Assembly (NCBI RefSeq): GCF_000008545.1
Contig: NC_000853.1
Location: forward strand, 1,750,465-1,814,464
Source: Thermotoga maritima MSB8
GTDB lineage: Bacteria > Thermotogota > Thermotogae > Thermotogales > Thermotogaceae
Reading direction: 5' to 3'
Length of the DNA: 64,000 nt
The notes below the pieces were generated by a model. It did no database searches and was not told the DNA's origin. It saw nothing but the letters and a program-made list of their open reading frames with translations. The position numbers and the translations under genes were made by a program. Of this stretch, positions 38,407-47,202 are shown piece after piece. Numbering within the stretch: position 1 is the stretch's first letter; each line of letters starts with the position of its first letter.

Positions 38407-40054
38407 TCAATCAAGCTCCAGAATTTCACCCACCACAAAAGGATTCTGCTTTTGTTCTTCGTAAGTTCTCTTGTCCACAGCCAGGATAGTTTTTACTTTT
38501 CTTCCGTATCTAATTTGATTTTTGGCACGCTCGATAACGTACGTAAGAAAAGTGGTTCCACCTGTGAGATTGACGATCACTTCATCCACGTCAGAAAGAT
38601 GTTCTTTGATTTCGGATACTACTCGATCTATTTCACTTACACCCATAAAAGGGTCTTCGAGAAGGATTACCCTAAATTCACCCTTGAATTCAGCTTTCTC
38701 CAGAATTTCTGAAAGAATAGCTTTTCCCTGTTTTGAAGTTATAACCAGGAGTAGATCAGGTGAAATTTTTTTCAGAACGGTGTATAAAGCACCTTTTGTC
38801 GTACCGAGAGGAGTGAGAAGAGCTCTTTTTCTGTTTCGCTGAGTTTTTCTCGCAGACTCCAGAAGTTGTTCCGGTGGGGTTTGAACAAGCACTTTCAGGT
38901 GATCTTCTATCTTTTTCAAGGAGGGAAGCTGGAGTTTGTTGAATCCGAAATGAGCAACATGATTTCTTGCCTGAAGGATGGTATCATAACCAAACGTTGA
39001 AATGCTCACAGACTCTCTAACATTTCTATCCAAGAAATCACTCTTCTCCCCTCCAGACATCAAATAGACATTTATAAGATATTCTCTTGCCAAACGAAGA
39101 GCCATACCTAAATCTCCTGTTTGAAGATAGAAATCCAGTAACTCTTTTTCAGATTCCAATTCTTTTTCGCTCAGTTCAAAATTCTCCGATTTCACATGTA
39201 TAACCCTGTATCTTTTTTCGATCCCATCTAAGAGAGCCGCAATCTCTGGAACAAAAACCTCCGTCTCCTCTCTTATTCTTGCTTTATTTCTATCAATAAA
39301 ATTGAAGAAATTGGTTAAATTCTTCCTTATGGCTACTATGGATCCAAGACGTATAGAAGACGAAAGATCCTGAAGTTTTTGAGACATAGAACCAAGTAGC
39401 TTTGGTTTTTTCGAACTTTGACTTCTCCTGTATATTTCTTCATTTCTCTTTTTTATCAAATCAGCGAGTTCTTTCGCATATCCATACTCTTTGAACAATC
39501 GAACAGCATATATCCATGATGTAGCTTTAGTTAGTGGGGTCAAATCTTCGCACTCTGTTACTTTTGTTTCTTTATTGTACTTGCCGTAAACTACACTCAC
39601 ATTAACATCTTTGGCCTCTTTAAGGTACAGGGCTACTACACTTGCCATCAATGGAATACTTCTGAACGAATGAGTAACATCCAGTATAACTCTGTCCCCT
39701 TCTTCCAAATTTTCCACAAGGTTTCTTACAAGGAAATTCATCAAGTTACTTGAAGATTCTCCTCTCCGGTATTTCAAAATCTTTAATATTTGATCTCAAA
39801 AATCTTCTACACTCATCCCATGTTTTGCTTTCTTTCACGGTTTTTGTTAGGAAGAATATTGTTTCAACTTGTTTTCCTATATGATTCAGATATTCAATTA
39901 ATGCTAGTGGGAAAATCGATTGTCGAACACAAAAAATATCCTGGGAGTCATCATTTTTTACACACCCATCTAAAAGATTCCCATTAATTTTAATTTCGCT
40001 TTCTTCATACTTACCCAGGCCAAGAAATGTAACCAGTTTTACAACTTCGCCCAT
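38407..40054 (-). pseudogene. CARF-HEPN type III effector (TM1812 family), frameshifted
   Basis: The first frame (ATG 40054 to stop 39746) gives the start of a CARF domain (KLVTFLGLGKYEESEIK; ETIFFLTKTVKESKTWDEC). After one extra base in CCGGAGAGG (39761-39769) the rest lies in another frame. It holds LDVTHSFRSIPLMASVVALY (CARF core), a HEPN motif RNHVAH (R-x4-H, as in Csm6/Csx1), and a C-terminal region of about 130 residues with ITSKQGKAI, ILLEDPF and VNLTGGTTFLTYV that looks like a second CARF-type Rossmann domain. Removing one base would give about 548 residues reading IPEGESSSNLM at the junction. Intact members are RNases switched on by cyclic oligoadenylate. The downstream part alone could be expressed only from an internal start. 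Confidence 0.8.
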
Positions 40055-40058
40055 CTTT

Positions 40059-40811
40059 TCACCTCTCATATTTTTTCAAGGCTACCATTCCGAATCCCAT
40101 GCTGTTTTTCTCTCCAAAACCCGCTTCATAGCCGATCTCTACAAGCTTTTTCTCGCCCCTGATTTTGAACGGGAAAACCACGGCTCTGACGAACGCGTTT
40201 TTCAATTTGATCCTCTTGGTTATCCGATGACGTGATTTGATGTAATCCCAATCGGGGATGACTTCAACAGTGCCTTCTGGATCTTTTCCGTAAAAAGCTC
40301 TGTACTTCTTCATAAGATTTTTTCTGAAAACTTCGTAGAACTCTTCCTCTCCCGGATGAAGATACCTGTGGTAAAGCTTTCCATTGTTTTCTTCAGGTAC
40401 ACTGACCACAAGCGGTGACAGCATGACAAAGTGGTACTCCGACTGGTCAGGAAGAGAATTTTCGATGTCAATGGATTTCACGATGAACTCTGTTTTTCCT
40501 ACCCTGATCACGGGATCTTCGGAGAGAGAAGAAAACATGTACCTGACGAATTCAACTACTGGGGATGAGATGTACCACCATCCTTTTCCTGGAAATATGA
40601 AGATTCTCTCACCGCTGACTCTGGAATTTTCAAAGAAAAGTTGTGAAAAAGTGAAAAACTTGAACCTCTTCCCATAACCCTTCTCGTGAAGGAATCTGGC
40701 AAAGTTTTCATTCTGTGAAGCCAATCTCTTGTAGATGAAAGAAGAAAGAAAATAGTTGTAATTCAATGGAACAGTGCTTTCCATCGCCTGAAAAGAAACT
40801 TTCAATCTCAT
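40059..40811 (-). CDS. cas6: crRNA-processing endoribonuclease Cas6
   Basis: Cas6 cuts CRISPR precursor RNA inside the repeat for both type I-B and type III complexes. The 250-residue protein has the N-terminal ferredoxin-fold pattern RLKVSFQAMESTVPLNYNY and FIYKRLASQNENFARFLHEK, and the C-terminal glycine-rich loop GYEAGFGEKNSMGFGMVAL. It is the only cas6 in the window and the first gene of the csm operon. AAGGGGGAAACAGT precedes the ATG. Confidence 0.93.
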   Translation of the reverse strand: MRLKVSFQAMESTVPLNYNYFLSSFIYKRLASQNENFARFLHEKGYGKRFKFFTFSQLFFENSRVSGERIFIFPGKGWWYISSPVVEFVRYMFSSLSEDPVIRVGKTEFIVKSIDIENSLPDQSEYHFVMLSPLVVSVPEENNGKLYHRYLHPGEEEFYEVFRKNLMKKYRAFYGKDPEGTVEVIPDWDYIKSRHRITKRIKLKNAFVRAVVFPFKIRGEKKLVEIGYEAGFGEKNSMGFGMVALKKYER

Positions 40812-40836
40812 ACTGTTTCCCCCTTGGATGTCTTTG

Positions 40837-40850
40837 TGATAATTTTATCA
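40837..40850 (-). promoter_or_regulatory. Palindrome over the probable cas6/csm promoter
   Basis: TGATAATTTTATCA has six-base arms around TT, and the minus-strand TAAAAT within it (40847-40842) is the best -10 candidate for the cas6-csm operon, 31 nt before the cas6 ATG. The -35 is weak (TATGCA). It may be an operator. Confidence 0.35.
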
Positions 40851-40957
40851 TTAAAATTTTCTTTGCATACTATCCTTTTTTTCTTTGAATAGTCATTATC
40901 GATGATCTTTCTGATTTAATGGTCAAGAAAAATTCCCCAAACTCTGCAATTTTTTGT

Positions 40958-40987
40958 TTGACCAAATATATGCAAAAAGTATATAAT
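40958..40987 (+). promoter_or_regulatory. Promoter of the leader peptide-ferredoxin operon
   Basis: TTGACC (40958-40963), an 18-nt spacer and TATAAT (40982-40987). A start near 40995 would give a very short untranslated leader before the 12-residue peptide gene. Confidence 0.7.
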
Positions 40988-41005
40988 TTCCCTGAGGTGA
41001 GAGTC

Positions 41006-41044
41006 GTGAGAAAGGTCTGTCAGTGCTGGTGGTGCGGGTATTGA
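41006..41044 (+). CDS. 12-residue Cys/Trp-rich leader peptide
   Basis: A complete tiny gene: GAGGTGA, 8-nt gap, GTG start, peptide MRKVCQCWWCGY, TGA. Three of twelve residues are Cys and two are Trp, very unlike random coding. It lies between a strong promoter and a hairpin that masks the ribosome site of the next gene. The position and composition suggest a regulatory leader that senses Cys (or Trp/Tyr) supply, or a small metal/sulfur-binding peptide. This is inference; I know no family for it. Confidence 0.55.
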   Translation: MRKVCQCWWCGY

Positions 41045-41047
41045 TAC

Positions 41048-41087
41048 TCCCTCCCCTTACCACGAAGAAGAACAAAACGGGGAGGGA
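41048..41087 (+). promoter_or_regulatory. Hairpin masking the ferredoxin ribosome binding site
   Basis: TCCCTCCCC (41048-41056) pairs perfectly with GGGGAGGGA (41079-41087) across a 22-nt loop. The right arm contains the GGAGGG of the next gene, 6 nt before its ATG at 41093. No U-run follows, so it is a translation switch rather than a terminator. A ribosome at the leader stop (41042-41044) would cover the left arm. A competing pairing of GGGTA (41036-41040) with TAC(T)CCC (41045-41051) is possible. Confidence 0.6.
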
Positions 41088-41092
41088 AGACT

Positions 41093-41512
41093 ATGGCAGA
41101 GGCAAAGAACGCTCCGTTGATTGGAAAGGATGCCCTTGGTCGAGAAGTTCGTGATCTTTCTAAAGTCCCATGGTGGGGCGTGGACAGGAAAGAAATAGAG
41201 TGGTACCCAACCATCGATTACGATAAATGTGTGACATGTGGAATCTGCTTTGTAACCTGCGGAAGACGAGTGTTCGACTTCGACAAAAAAGAGGGAAAAG
41301 TGATAGTGGCGCGTCCTTACAACTGTATGGTTGCGTGTCAGACGTGCATGAACCTTTGTCCAACAGGAGCGATAAGTTTCCCCGATGCTTCCTATATAAA
41401 AAAGCTGGTTGCGCAGAACAAAATTGTGAAGAAAGCCTTTGAGATAATAAAGCCTCTCCTGGCCGAAGATCATCTGTCACCAAAGGAAACGGAAACCAAA
41501 CCCGAACCCTGA
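41093..41512 (+). CDS. 4Fe-4S ferredoxin-domain protein
   Basis: A 139-residue protein with two cysteine clusters: [20 protein letters not shown] (near 43-62) and [20 protein letters not shown] (near 77-96). The second is a standard CxxC-type 4Fe-4S motif ending in CP; the first has CxxCxxCxxxC with Gly after the last Cys instead of Pro. The N-terminal 40 residues contain [19 protein letters not shown], which I do not recognise as a domain. The C-terminus is charged. It is followed after 14 nt by a NifX-like gene, a pairing that points to iron-sulfur or cofactor handling. Start ATG 41093, masked by the hairpin. Confidence 0.85.
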
Positions 41513-41526
41513 GAGGAGGTGAAACA

Positions 41527-41901
41527 ATGATCATAGCCATTCCCGTCTCCGAAAACAGAGGAAAAGATTCTCCCATATCGGAACACTTCGGTAGGGCACC
41601 GTATTTCGCATTCGTGAAGGTGAAGAACAACGCGATAGCGGATATCAGTGTTGAAGAAAACCCTCTTGCACAGGATCATGTTCACGGTGCTGTCCCAAAT
41701 TTTGTGAAAGAAAAAGGAGCGGAGCTGGTGATAGTGAGAGGTATCGGAAGAAGAGCCATCGCTGCCTTCGAAGCCATGGGTGTAAAAGTGATAAAGGGCG
41801 CATCAGGAACAGTGGAAGAAGTGGTGAACCAGTATCTCTCAGGACAACTGAAAGATTCAGACTACGAAGTTCACGATCATCACCACCACGAACATCACTG
41901 A
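41527..41901 (+). CDS. NifX/NifB C-terminal-like iron-molybdenum cofactor-binding domain protein
   Basis: A 124-residue single-domain protein of the dinitrogenase iron-molybdenum cofactor family. It starts [20 protein letters not shown], with the [13 protein letters not shown] pattern, and has [22 protein letters not shown]. There are no nitrogenase genes, so nitrogen fixation is not implied; such stand-alone proteins probably bind metal-sulfur clusters. The C-terminal tail is histidine-rich (HDHHHHEHH), which suggests metal binding or storage. It ends 5 nt before the terminator. Confidence 0.92.
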
Positions 41902-41906
41902 AAAAC

Positions 41907-41930
41907 AAAGAGGGGCTTTGGCCCCTCTTT
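41907..41930. terminator. Bidirectional terminator between the NifX-like gene and valS
   Basis: A 10-bp stem AAAGAGGGGC/GCCCCTCTTT with a TTTG loop; T-run on the right (TTTTTC) and TTTGTTTTTC on the minus strand. Confidence 0.85.
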
Positions 41931-41931
41931 T

Positions 41932-44529
41932 TCATTCTAGATCTCTGAGGATGGATTCGAGCCTTGCGAGACGTTCCCTGTTGGTGTTGAGTTTTTCTTT
42001 CGTTTCTTCGACCACTTCCTCAGGTGCCTTTTCGACAAAGTCTTTGTTTGCGAGTTTCTTCTCCAGACGATCTATTTCTTTCTGGATCTTCTCCATGATC
42101 TGTTTCAATCTCTCTTTTTCCTTTTCGAAATCTATGAGCCCTCCAAGGTCCACATAGGCCTCTATTTCCTCTTCAACGTAGGCTGTTGCAGTCTTCGGCG
42201 GTTTTTCGTTCACGAAACTGACTTCTTCTATGTTTCCGAGAGTCTTGAGAAGGAGCTCTTCTTCTTCCGTGACTTCGTAGCCCTTGATGTACACCTTCAC
42301 TCTCTGAGACTGCGGCAGATTCATCTCGGCTCTCACGTTCCTGACGCCGCGCACCATGTTCATGAGCCTGGTGAATTCCTTCTCCGCGGTTTCATCGATG
42401 AGTTCTCTTTCGATCTCTGGCCACTTCGCAATCGTTATGGATTCACCGGCCACGGGGAGTTTCTGCCAGAGCTCTTCTGTGAGGAACGGCATGAACGGGT
42501 GAAGGAGTCTCAAGGACGCATCCAGCACCTTCACAAGCACCGTCTGAACAAGGTTCCTCTCTTCAGTCTTCAACCTCGGCTTTGAAGCCTCTATGTACCA
42601 ATCACAGAAATCATCCCAGAAGAAGTTGTAAATGGTCCTTGCTGCAATGTTGAAATCGTAGTTCTCGAGAGCGTTTGTGACCTCTTCCACCGTTTTGTTG
42701 AGTCTCGTGAGAATCCATTTGTCAACCGTCTTGAGGTTTTCGAGAGGTACCTCTTTGTAATCTTCAAGGTTCATCAAAACAAACCTCGTGGCGTTCCATA
42801 TCTTGTTCGCGAACTTCTTGTAGGCGTCGAAGTACCTCGGATCGAGTTTTATGTCCCTTCCCTGAGCGGCGAGTATTGCGAGGGTGAACCTCATCGGATC
42901 GGCACCGTACTCGTCTATCACCTCGAGAGGATCGATGCCGTTTCCGAGGGATTTGCTCATCTTCCTTCCGTATTTGTCCCTGACGAGCTGGTGAATGTAG
43001 ACATGGCTGAAAGGTTTGTCGTTCATGAACTCGTATCCCATCATGATCATTCTCGCGACCCAGAAGAAGATTATGTCAAAGCCTGTGACGAGAAGGTCTG
43101 TTGGATAGTACCTCTTTAGGTCTTCGGTTTCTTCGGGCCAACCGAGAGTCGAAAACGGCCAGAGTGCAGAGGAGAACCAGGTGTCGAGCACGTCTTCGTC
43201 CTGTTTCAGATTCGTGGAGCCGCACTTTTCACACTTTTCCACGTCTTCTTCGGAGACGTTCAGATGGCCGCAGTCCTGACAGTACCAGACGGGAATCCTG
43301 TGGCCCCACCAGAGCTGTCTGGAGATACACCAGTCCCTGATTTCGTACATCCAGTTCAGATAGACCTTCGTCCATCTCTCCGGGAAGAACCTTATCTCTC
43401 CATTTTCTACGGCCTCAATAGCTCTTTTGGCAAGCGGTTTTGTGGAAACGAACCACTGGTCGGAAAGCTTCGGTTCTATCACCGTGTCACATCTGTAGCA
43501 GTGCCCAACAGAATGAGTGTAATCCTCTATCTTGACGAGAAAGCCCTGTTCTTCAAGATCCTTCACTATTTTCTCTCTCGCCTCGTACCTGTCCAGTCCT
43601 TTGTATTTTCCACCGTTTTCGTTTATCCTCGCGTTGTCATCGAAGATTTCTATCATTGGAAGGTTGTGTCTTTGAGCTATGAGATAGTCGTTCGGGTCGT
43701 GCGCAGGGGTTACCTTCACCGCACCCGTTCCGAACTTCGGGTCAACGTACTTGTCCGCGACAACGGGTATTTCTCTTCCAACGAGCGGAAGAATGAGCGT
43801 CTTACCGACGAAGTTTTTGTACCTTTCATCCTCCGGGTGAACGGCGACGGCCGTGTCACCGAGCATCGTCTCGGGTCTTGTGGTTGCCACAACGATGTAC
43901 TCATCGGAATCTTTGACGGGATACTTCACGTAGTAGAGTTTGGACTTGTGTTCCTTGTGTTCGACTTCCTCGTCCGAGAGCACCGTTTTACACCTTGGAC
44001 ACCAGTTCACTATGTACTTTCCTCTGTATATCAGACCCTTCCTGTAGAGCTCAACAAACACCTTCCTTACGGCTCTGCTAAGCCCCTCGTCCAGTGTGAA
44101 CCTCTCCCTTGTCCAGTCCACCGAGGCTCCAAGAGCCTTTATCTGTTCTCTTATTTCCCTCCTGTATTTGTTAGCCCACTCCCAGGTGATCTCAAGGAAC
44201 TTTTCTCTTCCGATTTCCTCCCTCGTCTTTCCCTGTGTTTGAAGAAGGAACTTTTCCACCGCGTTCTGCGTAGCGATACCCGCGTGGTCTTCTCCGGGTA
44301 CCCAGAGGACATCGTACCCTTTCATTCTCTTGTATCTGACCACGATATCCTGGAGAGTTATGTTCAGAGCGTGCCCCATGTGGATCCTTCCGGTGATGTT
44401 TGGAGGCGGTATCACAATGGAGAATTTCTCTCCGACACCTTTCGGTGTGAAGTAGCCTTTTTCTTCCCAGTATCTGTACCATTTGGTCTCTATCTCAGCT
44501 GGATTGTATCTCGTCGAGAGTTCTGCCAC
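41932..44529 (-). CDS. valS: Valyl-tRNA synthetase
   Basis: Class I synthetase of about 865 residues that charges tRNA-Val. HIGH-type motif PPNITGRIHMGHALN (near 44-58), editing domain with TTRPETMLGDTAVAVHP, KMSKS motif KYGRKMSKSLGNGIDP, anticodon-binding helical domain, and a C-terminal coiled coil (LIDFEKEKERLKQIMEKIQK). The GTG at 44529 is 8 nt after AGGAGG; the GTG three codons upstream lies within that site. Confidence 0.97.
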   Translation of the reverse strand: MAELSTRYNPAEIETKWYRYWEEKGYFTPKGVGEKFSIVIPPPNITGRIHMGHALNITLQDIVVRYKRMKGYDVLWVPGEDHAGIATQNAVEKFLLQTQGKTREEIGREKFLEITWEWANKYRREIREQIKALGASVDWTRERFTLDEGLSRAVRKVFVELYRKGLIYRGKYIVNWCPRCKTVLSDEEVEHKEHKSKLYYVKYPVKDSDEYIVVATTRPETMLGDTAVAVHPEDERYKNFVGKTLILPLVGREIPVVADKYVDPKFGTGAVKVTPAHDPNDYLIAQRHNLPMIEIFDDNARINENGGKYKGLDRYEAREKIVKDLEEQGFLVKIEDYTHSVGHCYRCDTVIEPKLSDQWFVSTKPLAKRAIEAVENGEIRFFPERWTKVYLNWMYEIRDWCISRQLWWGHRIPVWYCQDCGHLNVSEEDVEKCEKCGSTNLKQDEDVLDTWFSSALWPFSTLGWPEETEDLKRYYPTDLLVTGFDIIFFWVARMIMMGYEFMNDKPFSHVYIHQLVRDKYGRKMSKSLGNGIDPLEVIDEYGADPMRFTLAILAAQGRDIKLDPRYFDAYKKFANKIWNATRFVLMNLEDYKEVPLENLKTVDKWILTRLNKTVEEVTNALENYDFNIAARTIYNFFWDDFCDWYIEASKPRLKTEERNLVQTVLVKVLDASLRLLHPFMPFLTEELWQKLPVAGESITIAKWPEIERELIDETAEKEFTRLMNMVRGVRNVRAEMNLPQSQRVKVYIKGYEVTEEEELLLKTLGNIEEVSFVNEKPPKTATAYVEEEIEAYVDLGGLIDFEKEKERLKQIMEKIQKEIDRLEKKLANKDFVEKAPEEVVEETKEKLNTNRERLARLESILRDLE

Positions 44530-44560
44530 TCTCAGCACCTCCTTTTCCTGTGATATTTTA

Positions 44561-45061
44561 TCAGAAACCGAGGATCGCTCCGATCACTCCACACCCAAAA
44601 ATGATGAAAAGAGGGTGCACCTTGAAGAAAGAACACACAAAAGCGGCAGCAGAAAGCAGGATCAACACAGGATTCTGAACGGAACTGAGAAGCGAAAGGA
44701 GCGTCACGATCAAAAGGGTTGTGGTGGCCCCTTCGAGCGCTTTCATCAACCTCACTCTCTGAAGCTTCACGTATTTTCTGAGGAAAATAGCAGTGGTGAT
44801 AACCAGAATGGGAGCCCCAAGGAAAGCGAGTGTGTTCAACACAGCACCTATCAGACCAAAGAATTTGTATCCCGTGTAAGTTGCCAGGTTTATCGCAACG
44901 GGACCTGGAGTCATTTGAGCGATCGAAACCGCCTGAGAGAACTCCTCAGGAGAGAGAAAGCCACCGGTGACGAGTTCGTTCTTGAGTATTCCAACGATCG
45001 CCCATCCACCGCCAAAAGAAAGAAAACCGATCTTCAGAAAAATGAAGGCGAGTTTCAGCAA
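44561..45061 (-). CDS. Chromate transporter family, half protein (downstream)
   Basis: A 166-residue membrane protein with the ChrA half-signature FLKIGFLSFGGGWAIVGILK and QMTPGPVAINLATYTGYK. ChrA family proteins are either one double-domain chain or two short chains that must act together. This is the second of such a pair and follows its partner by 3 nt. Substrate may be chromate or another oxyanion; not proven by sequence. Confidence 0.88.
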   Translation of the reverse strand: MLKLAFIFLKIGFLSFGGGWAIVGILKNELVTGGFLSPEEFSQAVSIAQMTPGPVAINLATYTGYKFFGLIGAVLNTLAFLGAPILVITTAIFLRKYVKLQRVRLMKALEGATTTLLIVTLLSLLSSVQNPVLILLSAAAFVCSFFKVHPLFIIFGCGVIGAILGF

Positions 45062-45064
45062 GGT

Positions 45065-45580
45065 TCATACCTCCTTCAGATACAGAAGCAGAACGAGCAA
45101 AATGACCACCGGAATCACGAGGGATCCATTGAGAAGCAGAACGAAAACCGCTACTCCTATCATAATGGCTCTGTAGAGATTCCAGCGCTGGTTTCTCACA
45201 AGCCGGTACAGAACACTCCCTACAAGTCCGATTATGGAAGCGTAAGCACCTCTCAGAAAACTCCGAACGTAGCTGATTCCTGAAAGAGTGCGTATCACTT
45301 CCGCAACCGCAACTATGGCGAAAAACGGTGGTAGCACAACGGCCAATCCAGAGGCGATCGCACCGTAGATACCTGCGAGTCTCCTTCCCACAAGCACCGC
45401 AGTGTTGAAGGCGATAGGACCCGGTACCACCTGAGCTGTGCTCATGATACGAAAGAATTCTTTCTCCGTCAAAAGACCGGATCTTTCCAGTTCCCATTTC
45501 ATCACAGGAATCATGGCGTATCCTCCACCTATGGTGAGGGCGGAGATCCTCAAGAAAAGGAAGAACAGTCTTCCAATCAA
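45065..45580 (-). CDS. Chromate transporter family, half protein (upstream)
   Basis: A 171-residue membrane protein with the paired half-signature FLRISALTIGGGYAMIPVMK and AQVVPGPIAFNTAVLVGRR. The start is TTG at 45580, 8 nt after AGGAGG; longer frames to 45637 have no ribosome site. Together with the next gene it makes a two-chain ChrA transporter. Confidence 0.86.
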   Translation of the reverse strand: MIGRLFFLFLRISALTIGGGYAMIPVMKWELERSGLLTEKEFFRIMSTAQVVPGPIAFNTAVLVGRRLAGIYGAIASGLAVVLPPFFAIVAVAEVIRTLSGISYVRSFLRGAYASIIGLVGSVLYRLVRNQRWNLYRAIMIGVAVFVLLLNGSLVIPVVILLVLLLYLKEV

Positions 45581-45636
45581 ATTCGATCCCTCCTGAACTT
45601 CGATTTTAGAACTTTTTCCTTCAACACAAATTTCCA

Positions 45637-45665
45637 TTGAGTTAAATCTGAATATGATTTAATAG
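45637..45665 (+). promoter_or_regulatory. Candidate promoter of guaA
   Basis: TTGAGT (45637-45642), a 17-nt spacer and TAATAG (45660-45665) precede the guaA start by 28 nt. The -10 is a modest match. Confidence 0.35.
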
Positions 45666-45692
45666 TATCAAAAGAAACCGGGAGGGATCGAG

Positions 45693-47198
45693 TTGGTACT
45701 CGTCGTGGATTACGGCTCTCAGTATTCCAGACTCATAACGAGAAGGATCAGAGAAAACGAGGTCTATTCCGAAGTGGTTTTCCCCGATGACAAGGTGGAC
45801 CTTTCAAAAGTAGACGCCGTGATCCTCTCCGGTGGTCCAAGAAGCGTTTATGAAGAGGACGCCCCAAAGCTTCCAGAGTGGTTCCAAGAATACAAAGGCC
45901 CAGTACTCGCTATTTGTTATGGAATGCAGCTGATCGTGAAAGAACTAGGAGGAGAGGTCAGGAGAGGACGAGGGGAGTACGGAAGAACCCTCGTGGAGCT
46001 CTCGAGGGATCCGATATTCGAAGGAATTCCGGAGAAGGTTCACGTCTGGATGAGCCACGGCGATGAGGTGGTTAGGCTTCCGGAAGGGTTCCACCCGATC
46101 GCTGTGTCCGAAACGGGTGTGATCGCCGCTGCCACAGATGGAAAAAGGTTCTGGCTGCTCCAGTTCCACCCGGAAGTGCACCACACCGAGTACGGTGATC
46201 GTATGATTTCCAACTTCCTCTTCAATGTGTGTAAGCTTGAGAAAAACTGGAAGATAGGAGACCTCGTGGAAGAGAAAATAAGACACATCAAAGAGACCAT
46301 AGGGAACAAAAAAGCGATCCTCGCGCTTTCTGGAGGGGTAGATTCTTCCGTTGCAGCGGTCCTCGTGCACAGAGCGATAGGAAAGAACCTCGTGTGTGTC
46401 TTCGTGGACCACGGCCTTCTCAGAAAGAACGAGCGAGAAGAAGTGGAGAGAGTCTTCAAGGAACACTTCGACATGAATCTGGTTGTTGTGGATGCCAGGA
46501 AGAGATTTCTCGAAAAACTCAGAGGAGTCACGGATCCGGAGAAGAAGAGGAAGATCATAGGAGAAGAATTCATACGAGTGTTCGAAGAGGAAGCGAAAAA
46601 ACACGATGTGGAATTTCTTGTTCAGGGAACGATCTATTCAGACGTCATAGAAAGCGCCGCATCCGGAAAGACGACTGCGAAGATAAAGAGCCACCACAAC
46701 GTGGGCGGTCTTCCAGAGAAGATGAACCTGAAACTGGTAGAACCCCTCAGAGACCTCTTCAAAGACGAGGTGAGAAAAGTAGGAAAGTATCTCGGCATAC
46801 CGGACAGGATCATAAACAGGCATCCGTTCCCTGGCCCTGGACTCGCCGTGAGGGTGCTGGGAGAGGTCACGGAAGAAAAGCTCGAAATCCTGAGAGAAGC
46901 GGACTACATATTCATAGAAACTCTCAGAAAGCATGACTACTACGATAAAGTGTGGCAGGCGTTTGCGGTTCTTCTTCCTATAAAAAGCGTAGGCGTGAAG
47001 GGTGACGCGAGGGCGTATGAGTACGTGGTGGCGCTTCGAGCCGTGAACAGCGTGGAGGGGATGACCGCAGACTGGTCCAGAATTCCGCATGATATACTGG
47101 ACGAGGCAGCAAGAAGGATCACAAGAGAAGTGAAAGGTGTCGGCAGAGTGGTCTACGATATAACTTCAAAACCGCCTGCAACCATAGAGTGGGAGTGA
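45693..47198 (+). CDS. guaA: GMP synthase (glutamine-hydrolysing)
   Basis: Converts XMP to GMP. N-terminal class I glutamine amidotransferase with the nucleophile Cys in LAICYGMQL (near 79) and the His-Glu pair in FHPEVHHTEYG; then the ATP pyrophosphatase P-loop ILALSGGVDSSVAAVL (near 208) and the dimerisation domain ending VYDITSKPPATIEWE. 501 residues, normal length. The start is TTG at 45693 behind GGGAGGG. Confidence 0.97.
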   Translation: MVLVVDYGSQYSRLITRRIRENEVYSEVVFPDDKVDLSKVDAVILSGGPRSVYEEDAPKLPEWFQEYKGPVLAICYGMQLIVKELGGEVRRGRGEYGRTLVELSRDPIFEGIPEKVHVWMSHGDEVVRLPEGFHPIAVSETGVIAAATDGKRFWLLQFHPEVHHTEYGDRMISNFLFNVCKLEKNWKIGDLVEEKIRHIKETIGNKKAILALSGGVDSSVAAVLVHRAIGKNLVCVFVDHGLLRKNEREEVERVFKEHFDMNLVVVDARKRFLEKLRGVTDPEKKRKIIGEEFIRVFEEEAKKHDVEFLVQGTIYSDVIESAASGKTTAKIKSHHNVGGLPEKMNLKLVEPLRDLFKDEVRKVGKYLGIPDRIINRHPFPGPGLAVRVLGEVTEEKLEILREADYIFIETLRKHDYYDKVWQAFAVLLPIKSVGVKGDARAYEYVVALRAVNSVEGMTADWSRIPHDILDEAARRITREVKGVGRVVYDITSKPPATIEWE

Positions 47199-47202
47199 GA
47201 AC

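Noticed and set aside
41048-41087. Hairpin read as a transcription terminator
   Set aside because: No U-run follows, the right arm is the ribosome site of the next gene, and the loop is long; a translation-masking role fits better.
41527-41901. Evidence for nitrogen fixation from the NifX-like gene
   Set aside because: No nif structural or assembly genes are present; single-domain members of this family occur in many non-fixing organisms.
43264-44553. Long plus-strand open frame of 429 codons
   Set aside because: It lies antisense to valS, whose motifs and length are complete; the product has no recognisable motif and no ribosome site.
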